A stretch of 64,000 nt of DNA from assembly GCF_009377345.1 (NCBI RefSeq), contig NZ_WBSL01000008.1:1-64000 (forward strand), written 5' to 3'. A program made the position numbers and the translations under genes. Below the pieces are notes generated by a model. The model made no database searches and was not told where the DNA came from. It was given only the letters and a program-made list of their open reading frames with translations. The DNA is from Deinococcus terrestris (lineage in GTDB: Bacteria > Deinococcota > Deinococci > Deinococcales > Deinococcaceae). Of the stretch, positions 16,544 to 24,358 are shown in pieces. Each line of letters starts with the position of its first letter. Positions within the stretch are counted from its first letter, which is position 1.

Positions 16544-18249
16544 CCTGTCCCTCGTGTCACCAGCCTATTCCTGAAGGTGCCCGGCAGTGCCCCGCATGTG
16601 GTGCCCCTCAGGGGGCGCTGGCGGGGGGAACCCGGCTGCAAGGTTACCGAATCGAGCGTGCTCTTGGCCGTGATGGGGGCCTGAGCTATGGGGCCACCCA
16701 TGAGCCCACGGGCCGACAGGTGTTCATCCTGGAGTTCTTCCCACCGGATGCGCGCCGCTTTGGGCTTTTGGTGCTGCTTCCCGAAGAGCGCAAGCGTCAG
16801 CTGGCCACCTGGCTCGACCGGGCACGGGCCTGGAGTCAGGGACCGGGAGCATCGCTGCATCGGCCGCTCGAGGTCTTCGAGCGGAACGCGACCGGGTACG
16901 TGGTGCTCTCGGAGCCGCTCGGCCGAACGCTGGCCACCCAGGTGGCCTCCGCTGGGCCTCTCTCGGGTGAAGCGGCGGTGCGCCTGGTCGAGCGCCTGGC
17001 CCAGAGCGCTGCGGAACTGCTGGAAGCGGGCCTGCCTGTGGGGGAGATGGATCCCTCCCGGGTCTCGCTGGCGGGTGACCAGCAGTGGTTGACCCTGGGC
17101 TGGGCCGACGGCGGTCAGGAGGCCTACCGCGCCCCGGAACAGTGGATGGGCCCGGACACCGAAACGTGGGCCAGGGTGCTCTACAGCCTCGGGGCCGTGG
17201 CCCATTTTGCCGTGACCGGACAGATTCCCCCAGCGGCCACTCACCGAGCGTTGGGAATGCCGCTGCCGCCTTTGCCTGTCGGACTGCCCCCGGGGCTGGA
17301 GAACTTTCTGGAGCAGGCCACGCAGCTCGCGGCCCATCAGCGCCCCCCATCCCTGAGGGGCGTGGCGGGTCTGCTCAGGGGCCAGTCCGGACCGCCGGCT
17401 GGTGCTGGGCGGCACCCCGCTGGTCAGGGCCTGCGCGTCGCGGCCCATCGCAGCTGGGTCACCCACTTGGCCATGCGGGGGCAGGTCCTGGTGAGTGCGG
17501 GCGCAGATCAGCAGGTAAGGGTCTGGACGATGGACGGGAACCCCGTCAGCACCCTGGAAGGCCTGCGGGCCGCTCCGGTCGGGTTGCGGTTGTTGTCGAC
17601 CGGCATTGTGGTGGCCGACGCCCGGGGCCGCGTGCATTGCTGGGCAGGCAATACCTACCATTCGGCCGACAGTGGGAGCGGGATCGAACGGCTGTGTGCC
17701 CTGGGAGAGGACCGCGTGGTGACGCTGGGGGATCGGCAGCAACTGCACCTGTGGCGGGTGCCGGAGGTGCAGGCCTTGGGGCAAGACGCCCAGGCTGGCC
17801 AGCACGTGACGGCGCTGCACGAGGGGCACGACGGAACGCTGGTGCTGGGGACCCGCCATGGTGAGGTTCTGCGCTACGACCCCCAGCGGATGCAGCGTGT
17901 CACCCTGCTGAGTGGACTCCAGGGTTCGGTCACCAGTCTGGTCATGGGACCCAGAGGGCATATCTTCGCCGCGTGTGGTTCCGCGGTGCATCTGGTTGGC
18001 AAGGGGGAGATCGCCATCCTCCCCACAGGTGTACAGGCTCTGGCTGTGGGTGGACGGTCCGAGAGCCTCTTCGTGGCTGCGGGTCGCTCGGTGTACCGGA
18101 TCAATCGGCCCGGTGACGCTCCCCAGCCCCTGCTGGAAAGCGCAGTGTCCGTGCGCTGCCTGAGTGCGACGGGGACCCATCTGGCCGCGGGCCTGGAAGA
18201 CGGTCAGCTGGAAGTGGTGCCGTTGTCTGAGCGGGAGGCTGGCAGATGA
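16540..18249 (+). CDS. Zinc-ribbon pseudokinase with WD40 propeller
   Basis: The N-terminus is a double CxxC zinc ribbon (CPSCHQPIPEGARQCPACG). A Ser/Thr kinase-like domain spans about residues 30-280 but is degenerate. The Gly loop reads ALGRDGGLSYG, the ATP-binding Lys of VAIK is replaced (VFILEFF), HRD is replaced by GEMDPSR and DFG by WADGG. The APE-region helix (YRAPEQW) is kept. This points to a pseudokinase used for binding. From about residue 295 short repeats ending in VRVW- or LHLW-like sequence form a WD40 propeller. It is the last gene of the operon, with a GTGA overlap to the stator gene. A separate, apparently active kinase-WD40 protein is encoded at 56271-59159. Confidence 0.85.
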   Translation: MTCPSCHQPIPEGARQCPACGAPQGALAGGTRLQGYRIERALGRDGGLSYGATHEPTGRQVFILEFFPPDARRFGLLVLLPEERKRQLATWLDRARAWSQGPGASLHRPLEVFERNATGYVVLSEPLGRTLATQVASAGPLSGEAAVRLVERLAQSAAELLEAGLPVGEMDPSRVSLAGDQQWLTLGWADGGQEAYRAPEQWMGPDTETWARVLYSLGAVAHFAVTGQIPPAATHRALGMPLPPLPVGLPPGLENFLEQATQLAAHQRPPSLRGVAGLLRGQSGPPAGAGRHPAGQGLRVAAHRSWVTHLAMRGQVLVSAGADQQVRVWTMDGNPVSTLEGLRAAPVGLRLLSTGIVVADARGRVHCWAGNTYHSADSGSGIERLCALGEDRVVTLGDRQQLHLWRVPEVQALGQDAQAGQHVTALHEGHDGTLVLGTRHGEVLRYDPQRMQRVTLLSGLQGSVTSLVMGPRGHIFAACGSAVHLVGKGEIAILPTGVQALAVGGRSESLFVAAGRSVYRINRPGDAPQPLLESAVSVRCLSATGTHLAAGLEDGQLEVVPLSEREAGR

Positions 18250-18410
18250 TGGACTGCTAGGTCCGTTTTGTCAGCAGGTTGGTGGGCAAGGGCGTCCACA
18301 GCGCTGCACATCCAAGTGGCGTGCTTCTTGCTTGGGAGGCCTGCCAGTCCTGCTCCCACGGTGAGTCGGCGCGTTAGACAGCAGTTCTTCGTACGGCGCC
18401 CTCGTTACTG

Positions 18411-18527
18411 CTGGGGGTCTCTCCCCGGATGCTGAAGGTGTGGGACCGCGACGGGCTGCTGTGCCCGTCCGCCCGCACCGCCGGGGGCCATCGGCGCTAC
18501 ACCGAGGTCGACCTCACGAGCTATTAG
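18411..18527 (+). pseudogene. Remnant of MerR-type HTH, possibly from an IS607-like resolvase
   Basis: In frame, the stretch reads LGVSPRMLKVWDRDGLLCP followed by SARTAGGHRRYTEVDL and then a stop. That is the N-terminal helix-turn-helix of MerR regulators and, especially with the W-D-R-D-G and GGHRRY spacing, of IS607-family serine transposases. No start with a ribosome-binding site and no downstream catalytic domain are present. It is probably debris of a mobile element at the border between the tubulin operon and the replication module. Confidence 0.6.
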
Positions 18528-18585
18528 GGCGTCTGCGACGCCGCACAAAACGGGCGCCGTGGGGTTCTTTCGCCGCGGAGATGTA

Positions 18586-18618
18586 ACGGAGAGGGATGAC
18601 TTGGTCATCCTTCTCCGT
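18586..18618. terminator. Strong hairpin downstream of the tubulin/stator operon
   Basis: A 15-base stem with one mismatch (ACGGAGAGGGATGAC paired with GTCATCCTTCTCCGT) encloses a TTG loop. Only a short TTTT lies 3' of it, so it may be a terminator or a protein-binding dyad. The rest of 18250-18779 holds only the MerR-like remnant and no supported gene. Confidence 0.5.
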
Positions 18619-18779
18619 CCGATTTTGACCACAAGCCACTCGGTCGCGCTCTCGCCAAAGCGCCGCTTCCGGGCTGTCCTCACCCTTCTGATGTTTCCAA
18701 CGCCTTGATTTCGCTAGGTCTCCGGCCCTTTGGCAAGCAGGCGCTTGGCGTGCCCGGCCCCTACGAAAGGCTGTGCCCC

Positions 18780-19895
18780 ATGACACGAGTCAGCATCATC
18801 CACCACCCTCCCCGCAGCCGCTTCGTCACGCTGCGCGAGGAGTTTCTCGCCATCACCGGGGGCGATGCGTGCGCGGCCAAGCTGCTGCACGTCTTCGAGC
18901 ACTGGACCAACTACCTCCTGGGGTCCGGCGAGCAGGCGCGCAAGCGCAACGAGGCCGCCGCCAAGGAAGGCCTGCCCGCCGACCAGGACGACTCGCTGTG
19001 GATCTACAAGTCCTTCCCGGAGCTGGTCGACGAACTCCTGGGCGACCACAAGCGCGACAAGGTCATCGCGTCGATGCGGCTGCTGGTCGGGCAGGCGGGA
19101 TTCTTGCAGGAGCGCCACAACCCGAAGTTCAAGTGGGATCGCCGCCTGCAGTATCTGCTCTGCGCCGAGGCCGTCAACACGGAGATTCGCCGCTGGAGCG
19201 CAGAGGGCGAGGCCTACGTGCCCCGCTGGCAGGACGCGGGCGAGCGTGCCCATCGTCGAGATTCCGACGATGCAACCCCCGAAGAACCGACGATGCAGGA
19301 TTCGGCCTCCACCATCGTCGATTTTCCGACGATGGAAGATCGGGAAGTCGACGATGAATCGTCTAGAAATCGACGAGCAATATTACAAGACACTCCACAG
19401 GACACAGAGACAGGACATGGTTCCTCGGCGGACGAGCCGCCGAAGACGCCCAGGAAGCGCCGGGGCTCCTCGGCGAAGACGCCTGGGGACGCCAGGGCGA
19501 GCAAGGTGGCTCCTCCTGGGGAGCACGCCCGGCTCTTCGCGGCGCTCTCCACGGCGCTGTACGACAGCCCCACGCCCCTGAAGAAGAACGCTTCGCGCAT
19601 CGGGCAGCACGCCAGCCAGCTGCTCGCCATGGAGCCGCCCCTGCTGGCCGAGGAGGCTGAGCGCCTGCTCGCGGCGATGGACCCGTTCGTCCGCAAGAAC
19701 GTCTCCATCAACAACGTCGCCGACAAGATCGCCGAGGAGCGCGGCAAGAAGCGCGGCGGCATCGACCGCATCAACGCCGAGTCCATCCGCAAGGCCGAGG
19801 AGCTTCGCGCCCAGACCACCGGGCCGCTGCCCTTCAAGACCGCCGACGAGTTCCTCGCCCACCTGCAGGCCCAGCGCCAGCAAGGAGTCCAATGA
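18780..19895 (+). CDS. Phage-type replication initiator (lambda O-like layout)
   Basis: This is the first gene of a tightly overlapping replication block. The ATG at 18780 is chosen for GAAAGG nine bases upstream. Residues about 1-150 form a helical DNA-binding-like region (FVTLREEFLAITGG, then LLHVFEHWTNYLL). A charged linker follows at about 155-260. The C-terminal part (TALYDSPTPLKKNASRIG onward) may contact helicase or loader. The linker-coding DNA contains repeated CGACGATG octamers and adjacent AT-rich sequence, as in phage lambda O, where the origin lies inside the initiator gene. The loader and helicase genes follow directly. The family was not confirmed by a search. Confidence 0.65.
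   Translation: MTRVSIIHHPPRSRFVTLREEFLAITGGDACAAKLLHVFEHWTNYLLGSGEQARKRNEAAAKEGLPADQDDSLWIYKSFPELVDELLGDHKRDKVIASMRLLVGQAGFLQERHNPKFKWDRRLQYLLCAEAVNTEIRRWSAEGEAYVPRWQDAGERAHRRDSDDATPEEPTMQDSASTIVDFPTMEDREVDDESSRNRRAILQDTPQDTETGHGSSADEPPKTPRKRRGSSAKTPGDARASKVAPPGEHARLFAALSTALYDSPTPLKKNASRIGQHASQLLAMEPPLLAEEAERLLAAMDPFVRKNVSINNVADKIAEERGKKRGGIDRINAESIRKAEELRAQTTGPLPFKTADEFLAHLQAQRQQGVQ
19251..19356. repeat. Octamer repeats inside the initiator gene, candidate replication origin
   Basis: Six copies of CGACGATG or its complement occur in about 106 bases. Two form inverted pairs with an identical 6-base spacer (19251-19272, and 19312-19335 with 9-base arms). Two are single direct copies (19288-19295 and 19349-19356). 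AT-rich sequence follows from about 19358 to 19395. Initiator-binding repeats beside an unwinding element inside the initiator gene is the lambda arrangement. Origin function is inferred. Confidence 0.65.
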
Positions 19896-20650
19896 CCGCA
19901 CCCGTGGAAACCGACCATCCCAATCCGCTGCTGCGCCCGGTGTTCGAGGCGAAGTGCTACGTCTGCGGCGCGCCGCCCCTGCTGTGGAAGCCCGACCTGG
20001 GGCAGGGCACCTTCGAGGAGGCCTTTGACTGCGAGTGCCAGTACACCCACCCCGGCGCCTACTCGGACGGGCTGGGCAAGGCCCGGCACCTGTACAAGCT
20101 GCGCTGGCGGATGATGACCCGCCTGGGCCGGGACTACCGCGAGATGGCGCGGCGCGAGTACGACTTCACGCCCGAAAACGCCGACGTGATCCAGGCCATG
20201 CTGACCCTCGGCGAGCGCAGCCAGGTGTTCTTGCACGGGGCCGCCGGGCGCGGGAAAAGCCACCTCGCCATCAAGGCCGCCGTGGCGCTGTTCAACCAGG
20301 GCGTCAGCGTCGAATACTGGCCCGAGCAGGCCTTTTTCGACGACGCCCGCCAGTACGCCGTGTCGGACGCCGCCTTCAAGACCAAGCCGGGGCGGTCGGG
20401 CGACGTGCTCCTGATCGACGACCTGGGCAAGTCGCGCCCCACCGAGTACGCCGCGCAGATGCTCTACGACGTGCTGGAGTTCCGGGTCTCGAACAACCTG
20501 GGCTTCATCCTCACCAGCAACCACGCGCCTGGAGAGGCCGCCGGGCGCATGGTGCTGGACGCCGCCAACGCGGGCGCGGTGGAATCGCGCCTGCGCGCCG
20601 GGCGGGTCCTGGAACTCACGGGTGACGACCGCCGGGGAGGCCGGGCATGA
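19892..20650 (+). CDS. DnaC/IstB-like AAA+ helicase loader with zinc-binding N-terminus
   Basis: This 252-residue protein has four Cys in its first 50 residues (CYVCG and DCEC), a likely zinc site as in phage and plasmid helicase loaders. The AAA+ part shows Walker A HGAAGRGKSHLAI near residue 115, Walker B VLLIDDLGK near 172, and an ILTSNH sensor-1 segment near 210. Loaders of this type place the replicative helicase on origin DNA. The ATGA overlap with the initiator gene upstream and the overlap with the DnaB-like gene downstream fit that role. Confidence 0.85.
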   Translation: MTAPVETDHPNPLLRPVFEAKCYVCGAPPLLWKPDLGQGTFEEAFDCECQYTHPGAYSDGLGKARHLYKLRWRMMTRLGRDYREMARREYDFTPENADVIQAMLTLGERSQVFLHGAAGRGKSHLAIKAAVALFNQGVSVEYWPEQAFFDDARQYAVSDAAFKTKPGRSGDVLLIDDLGKSRPTEYAAQMLYDVLEFRVSNNLGFILTSNHAPGEAAGRMVLDAANAGAVESRLRAGRVLELTGDDRRGGRA

Positions 20651-22002
20651 GCGAGGTGTCCGCCACCACCGGCTTTCTCTCGCTGGTCATGGAAGCCGCC
20701 GGGCAGGGTCTGGGCGTGCGCGAGGCGCTGCAGGACATCCTCGGCCGGGTCTCCCCGGAGATGTTCCAGGGCGAGGAGCGCCGCTACGCCGAGTCGGCCA
20801 GGAAGCTGCTCGACCTGCGCCAGATGCCCACCCCCTTCGCCATCGCCAAGGACTGCGGCGCCTCGCCGATGGAGCTGGCCCGGCTGAAGCTCGCCGGGGC
20901 CGGGCTCTACGGCGACCTCGCGGCGGCGGCCGAGGGGGTCCGCACCCAGTATCACCAGCGGCGCTTGCAAGAGGGGCTCACGGCGGCGCTGGCAGCCGCC
21001 CAGAAGGGGCAGCTGGACCTCGCCCAGACCCTGACCCAGGAGCTGGCCGAGCAGGCCCTTCTGGGCGAAGCCATGAGCCTGGAGGACTACCACGACTTCG
21101 ACCCCGAGGCCGCGCCCGAGCCCCGCCACCTGCAGACCACCCTGGCCACGCTGAACGAGGACCTGGGCGGCGGCCTCGCGGCGGGCGGAGCGCTGTGCCT
21201 GAGCCTCGTCGCCGCCCCCTCGGGGGTGGGCAAGTCCACCTTCGCCTTCCAGCAGGTCGCCCGCTGGCTGACCGAGGACCCCCACTGGGTGCTGTACTGC
21301 TCGGGGGAGATGCCTGCGGGCTACGTGTTCGACCAGGTGACCCGCCTGGTGGCCCGGCAGTCCGAGGACCAGCGCCGCTACCGCCTCCCGGTGCATCACA
21401 GGGCCTTCGTGCGGGCGGCCGAGCAGGTCAAGGCCCGCGTGGGGCAGGGCCGCTTCACGGTCTACGACGGCGACCTCAGTCCCGAGGCGGTGCTGGAACT
21501 CGCCCGCCGCAAGCAAAAGGAACTCACCGCCGCCCGGCTCTCGGGGCAGGCGACCGAGGACGCCCGGCTGGTGGTGATCGTGGACAACTGGGACAACCTG
21601 TTCACCAGCTACGAGTTCGGCGAGCTGCGTGAGGACCAGGTGTTCGGGCGCTGGATGCAGCGCTTTCAGCGTCAGGCCGCCGAGTACGGCTACCACCACA
21701 TGAACCTCTCGCAGACCAGCGGCGAGGCCGAGGATATGAAGGAGCCCGCCCACGCCCACCAGATGCAGGGGTCCAGAAAGCTGCACTCCAAGGCCTCGCA
21801 CGTGATCACCCTCTACCGCCCGCGCGACTCGGGCGCGGTGGAGCGGGCCCTGCGCGAGAGCGGCGGGGAGCCGCCTCCCTGGGCGCATCCCATGATCGGG
21901 GTCCGCAAGGCCCGCGGCGGGGGACGCACCGGAGTGAGGCGCTACCGCCTCGACGAGAAGACCGGAGCCTGGCGGGACGCCGAGGCCGTGCCCGAGTTCT
22001 AG
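20647..22002 (+). CDS. DnaB-like replicative helicase (RecA-fold ATPase)
   Basis: This 451-residue protein has a helical N-terminal region (about 1-145) and a RecA-like ATPase domain. The latter includes LGGGLAAGGALCL, Walker A AAPSGVGKST near residue 195, a VLYCSGEMPAG segment (equivalent to the SLEM motif of DnaB) and a Walker B-like VVIVDNWDNL near residue 315. The C-terminus contains an S/T-rich switch (LSQTSGE) and ASHVITLYR. It matches phage- and plasmid-type DnaB helicases. It directly follows the loader gene. The hexameric DNA-unwinding role is inferred from the family. Confidence 0.82.
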   Translation: MSEVSATTGFLSLVMEAAGQGLGVREALQDILGRVSPEMFQGEERRYAESARKLLDLRQMPTPFAIAKDCGASPMELARLKLAGAGLYGDLAAAAEGVRTQYHQRRLQEGLTAALAAAQKGQLDLAQTLTQELAEQALLGEAMSLEDYHDFDPEAAPEPRHLQTTLATLNEDLGGGLAAGGALCLSLVAAPSGVGKSTFAFQQVARWLTEDPHWVLYCSGEMPAGYVFDQVTRLVARQSEDQRRYRLPVHHRAFVRAAEQVKARVGQGRFTVYDGDLSPEAVLELARRKQKELTAARLSGQATEDARLVVIVDNWDNLFTSYEFGELREDQVFGRWMQRFQRQAAEYGYHHMNLSQTSGEAEDMKEPAHAHQMQGSRKLHSKASHVITLYRPRDSGAVERALRESGGEPPPWAHPMIGVRKARGGGRTGVRRYRLDEKTGAWRDAEAVPEF

Positions 22003-22016
22003 GACAGGGTGTGCCC

Positions 22017-22760
22017 ATGATTCATGACTTCATTCAGCACGACGCCGAAAAGCTGTTGCGGGCCCTGAAGCCCTTCTCCCGGACAGGCGACCCCGTTCCG
22101 GTCACCCCCCCGATGAGCCTGCTTCTGGCCGGGGTGCTGAACACGCCCGATCAGCTGCGCATCGTGGCCGCGATCACGCGGCTGCATCAACGGGGGTACC
22201 TCTACAGCCGGGATGCGAACCCCTGGTTCGACCCTTATGGCCTGCGAGGAGAACGGGCCGCGCTGGGCCTGGAACCCCTCAAGAAGGCCATGGAGGCCGC
22301 CTACCCGAATCCCACTCCGGCCCCCGCGCCCGAGGCCCCTTCACGGCCCTCCTGGGACGAAATGGGGCTGCGTACCGCGCAGCTGTGGAGCGAGCGCAGC
22401 GCCGACGACAAGTTCAAGGTGGGGGTCGCCATCCTGAGCAACGAGAGCCACACCGTGGTGGGTCTGGGCTACAACGGCCGCTACCCCGGCAGCGCGACGG
22501 AACAGCGGGCCTCGCAGGAGACCGGGGCCAGCCAGTTCACCCACGGCGAGATCAACGCCCTGCTGCGGGCCCGCTGGGAGCACGGCGAGAAACACACCCT
22601 CTACACCAGCCTGGAACCGTGTCACGACTGCGCCCTGGCGATCCTGGCCGCGAGGCACATCAACCGTGTCGTGTACGCCCAGGCCTACGCCGGGGACGGC
22701 AAGCGCCGCCGGGGCGCGGAGATTCTCCGGGAAGCCGGAGTGGAGGTGGTGGCGTGGTGA
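22017..22760 (+). CDS. dCMP/cytidine deaminase-family protein with extra N-terminal domain
   Basis: The C-terminal half (about residues 110-248) is a CDA-fold deaminase. HGEINALL takes the place of the usual HAE motif (Gly for Ala) and EPCHDCALAIL supplies the two zinc-binding Cys. Related phage enzymes convert dCMP to dUMP for thymidylate supply. The first 105 residues are a helical domain I do not recognise, ending in a Pro/Ala linker. The ATG at 22017 is preferred over the GTG at 22011. Position between helicase and HNH genes fits phage nucleotide metabolism; nucleic-acid editing cannot be excluded. Confidence 0.78.
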   Translation: MIHDFIQHDAEKLLRALKPFSRTGDPVPVTPPMSLLLAGVLNTPDQLRIVAAITRLHQRGYLYSRDANPWFDPYGLRGERAALGLEPLKKAMEAAYPNPTPAPAPEAPSRPSWDEMGLRTAQLWSERSADDKFKVGVAILSNESHTVVGLGYNGRYPGSATEQRASQETGASQFTHGEINALLRARWEHGEKHTLYTSLEPCHDCALAILAARHINRVVYAQAYAGDGKRRRGAEILREAGVEVVAW

Positions 22761-23500
22761 CCAGCGAGCAGTGGCGGGGAATCCCCGGCTTTTCCCGGTA
22801 CGCTGTGTCCGACTGCGGCGGCGTCATGTCGCTCTCCAGAACGACGCGGGCCAACAAGACGGGTGTGTGGCTCAGGCCCAGCAAGAGACTCAAGCTGCAG
22901 GTCAGCCCGGATGGCTACGACAAAGTTTGTCTGCTCGGGGATGACGGTAAGCGAGCGAAGGTCACCGTGAGCCGCTTGATGCTGCTGGCGTTCGTCGGCC
23001 CCCCTCCCTCTGCCCGCCATCAGGCGGCTCACCTGGACGGGAATCCTCGCCGCAACACCCTGGACAACCTGGCGTGGAAGACCCCAAAGGAAAATTGTGC
23101 CGACAAGGTGGCGCACGGTACTCATCTTTTCGGCGAGGCCGTGTGGAACGCCGCCCTCACCGAAGCAACGGCTGAGCGCATCCTGTTGCGGCTCCGGGAT
23201 ACCCGTGACTCCTACTCGGAAATTTTAAGAGACTTCCCCGACGTGGCGGTCGCGTTGGCGAAGATGAACGCCGGGGAAAACTGGGCGCACGTTCGTCCCG
23301 ACATCCCCCGACCTATTCGCCCGGTCAGGAAGTTTGCCCCCAAAAGAAGGCTCACGGCCGCAGAGGTTGCCGAGATCAGGCGCCTCTATCGCCACGAAGC
23401 TCCTCGGCCGGGCCACCGCACGTTGGCCCGGCGGTATGGGGTAAGCCCTACGAATATGCGCCGAATTCTCTCCGGCGCGACCTGGACGGAGGAATCATGA
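22757..23500 (+). CDS. NUMOD4/HNH homing-type endonuclease
   Basis: The N-terminus (EQWRGIPGFSRYAVSDCGG) is a NUMOD4 motif. An HNH core follows: HQAAHLDGNPRRNTLDNLAW, with the His, Asn and DN-L-W pattern of phage HNH endonucleases. The C-terminal part (TAAEVAEIRRLYR, then LARRYGVSPTNMRRIL) is a helix-turn-helix likely used for DNA binding. The GTG start is one of two adjacent GTGs that overlap the deaminase stop, preceded by GGAGG. Free-standing HNH genes of this type spread as selfish elements in phage genomes. Confidence 0.88.
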   Translation: MTSEQWRGIPGFSRYAVSDCGGVMSLSRTTRANKTGVWLRPSKRLKLQVSPDGYDKVCLLGDDGKRAKVTVSRLMLLAFVGPPPSARHQAAHLDGNPRRNTLDNLAWKTPKENCADKVAHGTHLFGEAVWNAALTEATAERILLRLRDTRDSYSEILRDFPDVAVALAKMNAGENWAHVRPDIPRPIRPVRKFAPKRRLTAAEVAEIRRLYRHEAPRPGHRTLARRYGVSPTNMRRILSGATWTEES

Positions 23501-23694
23501 CCCCGAGCGCCCAGGAGCGCCTGTTTCAGTGGTCCACGCTGGCCTCGCGCCTCGCGGGCCGCTACGGGGCCAACCACATCCGCCTGAAGGTCCCCGAGCA
23601 GTTCTGGCAGGACTGCCTGGAGGTCCATCCGCTTGATCCCCTGCCCTGGGGCATCCGCACCCCGCACGGCGACGTGCGACTGGAGAAAGCATGA
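23497..23694 (+). CDS. Small hypothetical protein (65 aa) in replication module
   Basis: The ATG overlaps the HNH stop (ATGA). The protein begins TPSAQERLFQWSTLASRL and ends in PHGDVRLEKA. It has no recognised domain, signal peptide or membrane segment. The tight overlaps with both neighbours support real translation. Confidence 0.6.
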   Translation: MTPSAQERLFQWSTLASRLAGRYGANHIRLKVPEQFWQDCLEVHPLDPLPWGIRTPHGDVRLEKA

Positions 23695-23906
23695 CCCGGC
23701 CCCTGTCCACCCTCCGTGTTCGCGCCTTGCGCCCCTCGGGGGTCTGTATCGCCACCCTCGCGTTGACCACCCTGTCCCGCGTGGGTGAGGTCGTTCTTCT
23801 GGACCGCCGCCGTGAAGCGTGGCAGGTGCGCGAGGTGGAATGGGTCTTCGACGACGAGGACGAACTGGCGAACGTGAACCTTCACCTGGGCGAGGTGGTG
23901 GCATGA
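23691..23906 (+). CDS. Small hypothetical protein (71 aa)
   Basis: It starts in an ATGA overlap with the preceding gene and ends in an ATGA overlap with the next. The C-terminal half is acidic (VFDDEDELANVN). The first six residues (TRPLST after the Met) are the same as those of the next gene, because the two start regions are near-identical at the DNA level, possibly from a small duplication. No function is recognised. Confidence 0.6.
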   Translation: MTRPLSTLRVRALRPSGVCIATLALTTLSRVGEVVLLDRRREAWQVREVEWVFDDEDELANVNLHLGEVVA

Positions 23907-24325
23907 CCCGCCCCCTGTCCACCTTTCCCTGGCAGGCCTTCTACGACCACCCTGACGGCCCGGTGCGCGGCATCGCGGTCGGACGGGTGCGTGACGGCAT
24001 CGTGCTGTTCCGCTCGGAGACTGACGGCCGCCAGATCATGGTCCGCGAGGCCCTGCTCTACACCGGCTACGACCTGACGCTGAGCAGCGGGCAGGAGGAG
24101 GTGCTGACCCTGATCTCCGCCCACCCCGACGGCTACGCCTGGGAGTACCACGGCAAGCTGCCCGGCACCCACAAGAAGCCCACCGCCGCGCAGCAAAAGG
24201 CCCTGGCCTCGCTGGTCGCTCGGGGCGTGCTGCACCTGGAGGACGGCCGCTACCTCCTCACCAACCGCGGCGAGCAGGTCCAGCGCCTCTGGAACGACCT
24301 CGGCAAGAGGAGGGGGGCGGCATGA
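23903..24325 (+). CDS. Hypothetical protein (140 aa), possible winged-helix C-terminus
   Basis: The ATG overlaps the previous stop. Residues about 60-135 (SGQEEVLTLISAH, QQKALASLVARGVLHLEDG, YLLTNRGEQVQRLW) have the helix and wing pattern of a small winged-helix domain. The N-terminal 55 residues form short beta strands. It may be a small regulator of the phage-like module. No family is identified. Confidence 0.55.
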   Translation: MTRPLSTFPWQAFYDHPDGPVRGIAVGRVRDGIVLFRSETDGRQIMVREALLYTGYDLTLSSGQEEVLTLISAHPDGYAWEYHGKLPGTHKKPTAAQQKALASLVARGVLHLEDGRYLLTNRGEQVQRLWNDLGKRRGAA

Positions 24326-24358
24326 CCCGTGCCCACCCGCAGCTCCAGTGTCCCCCCC

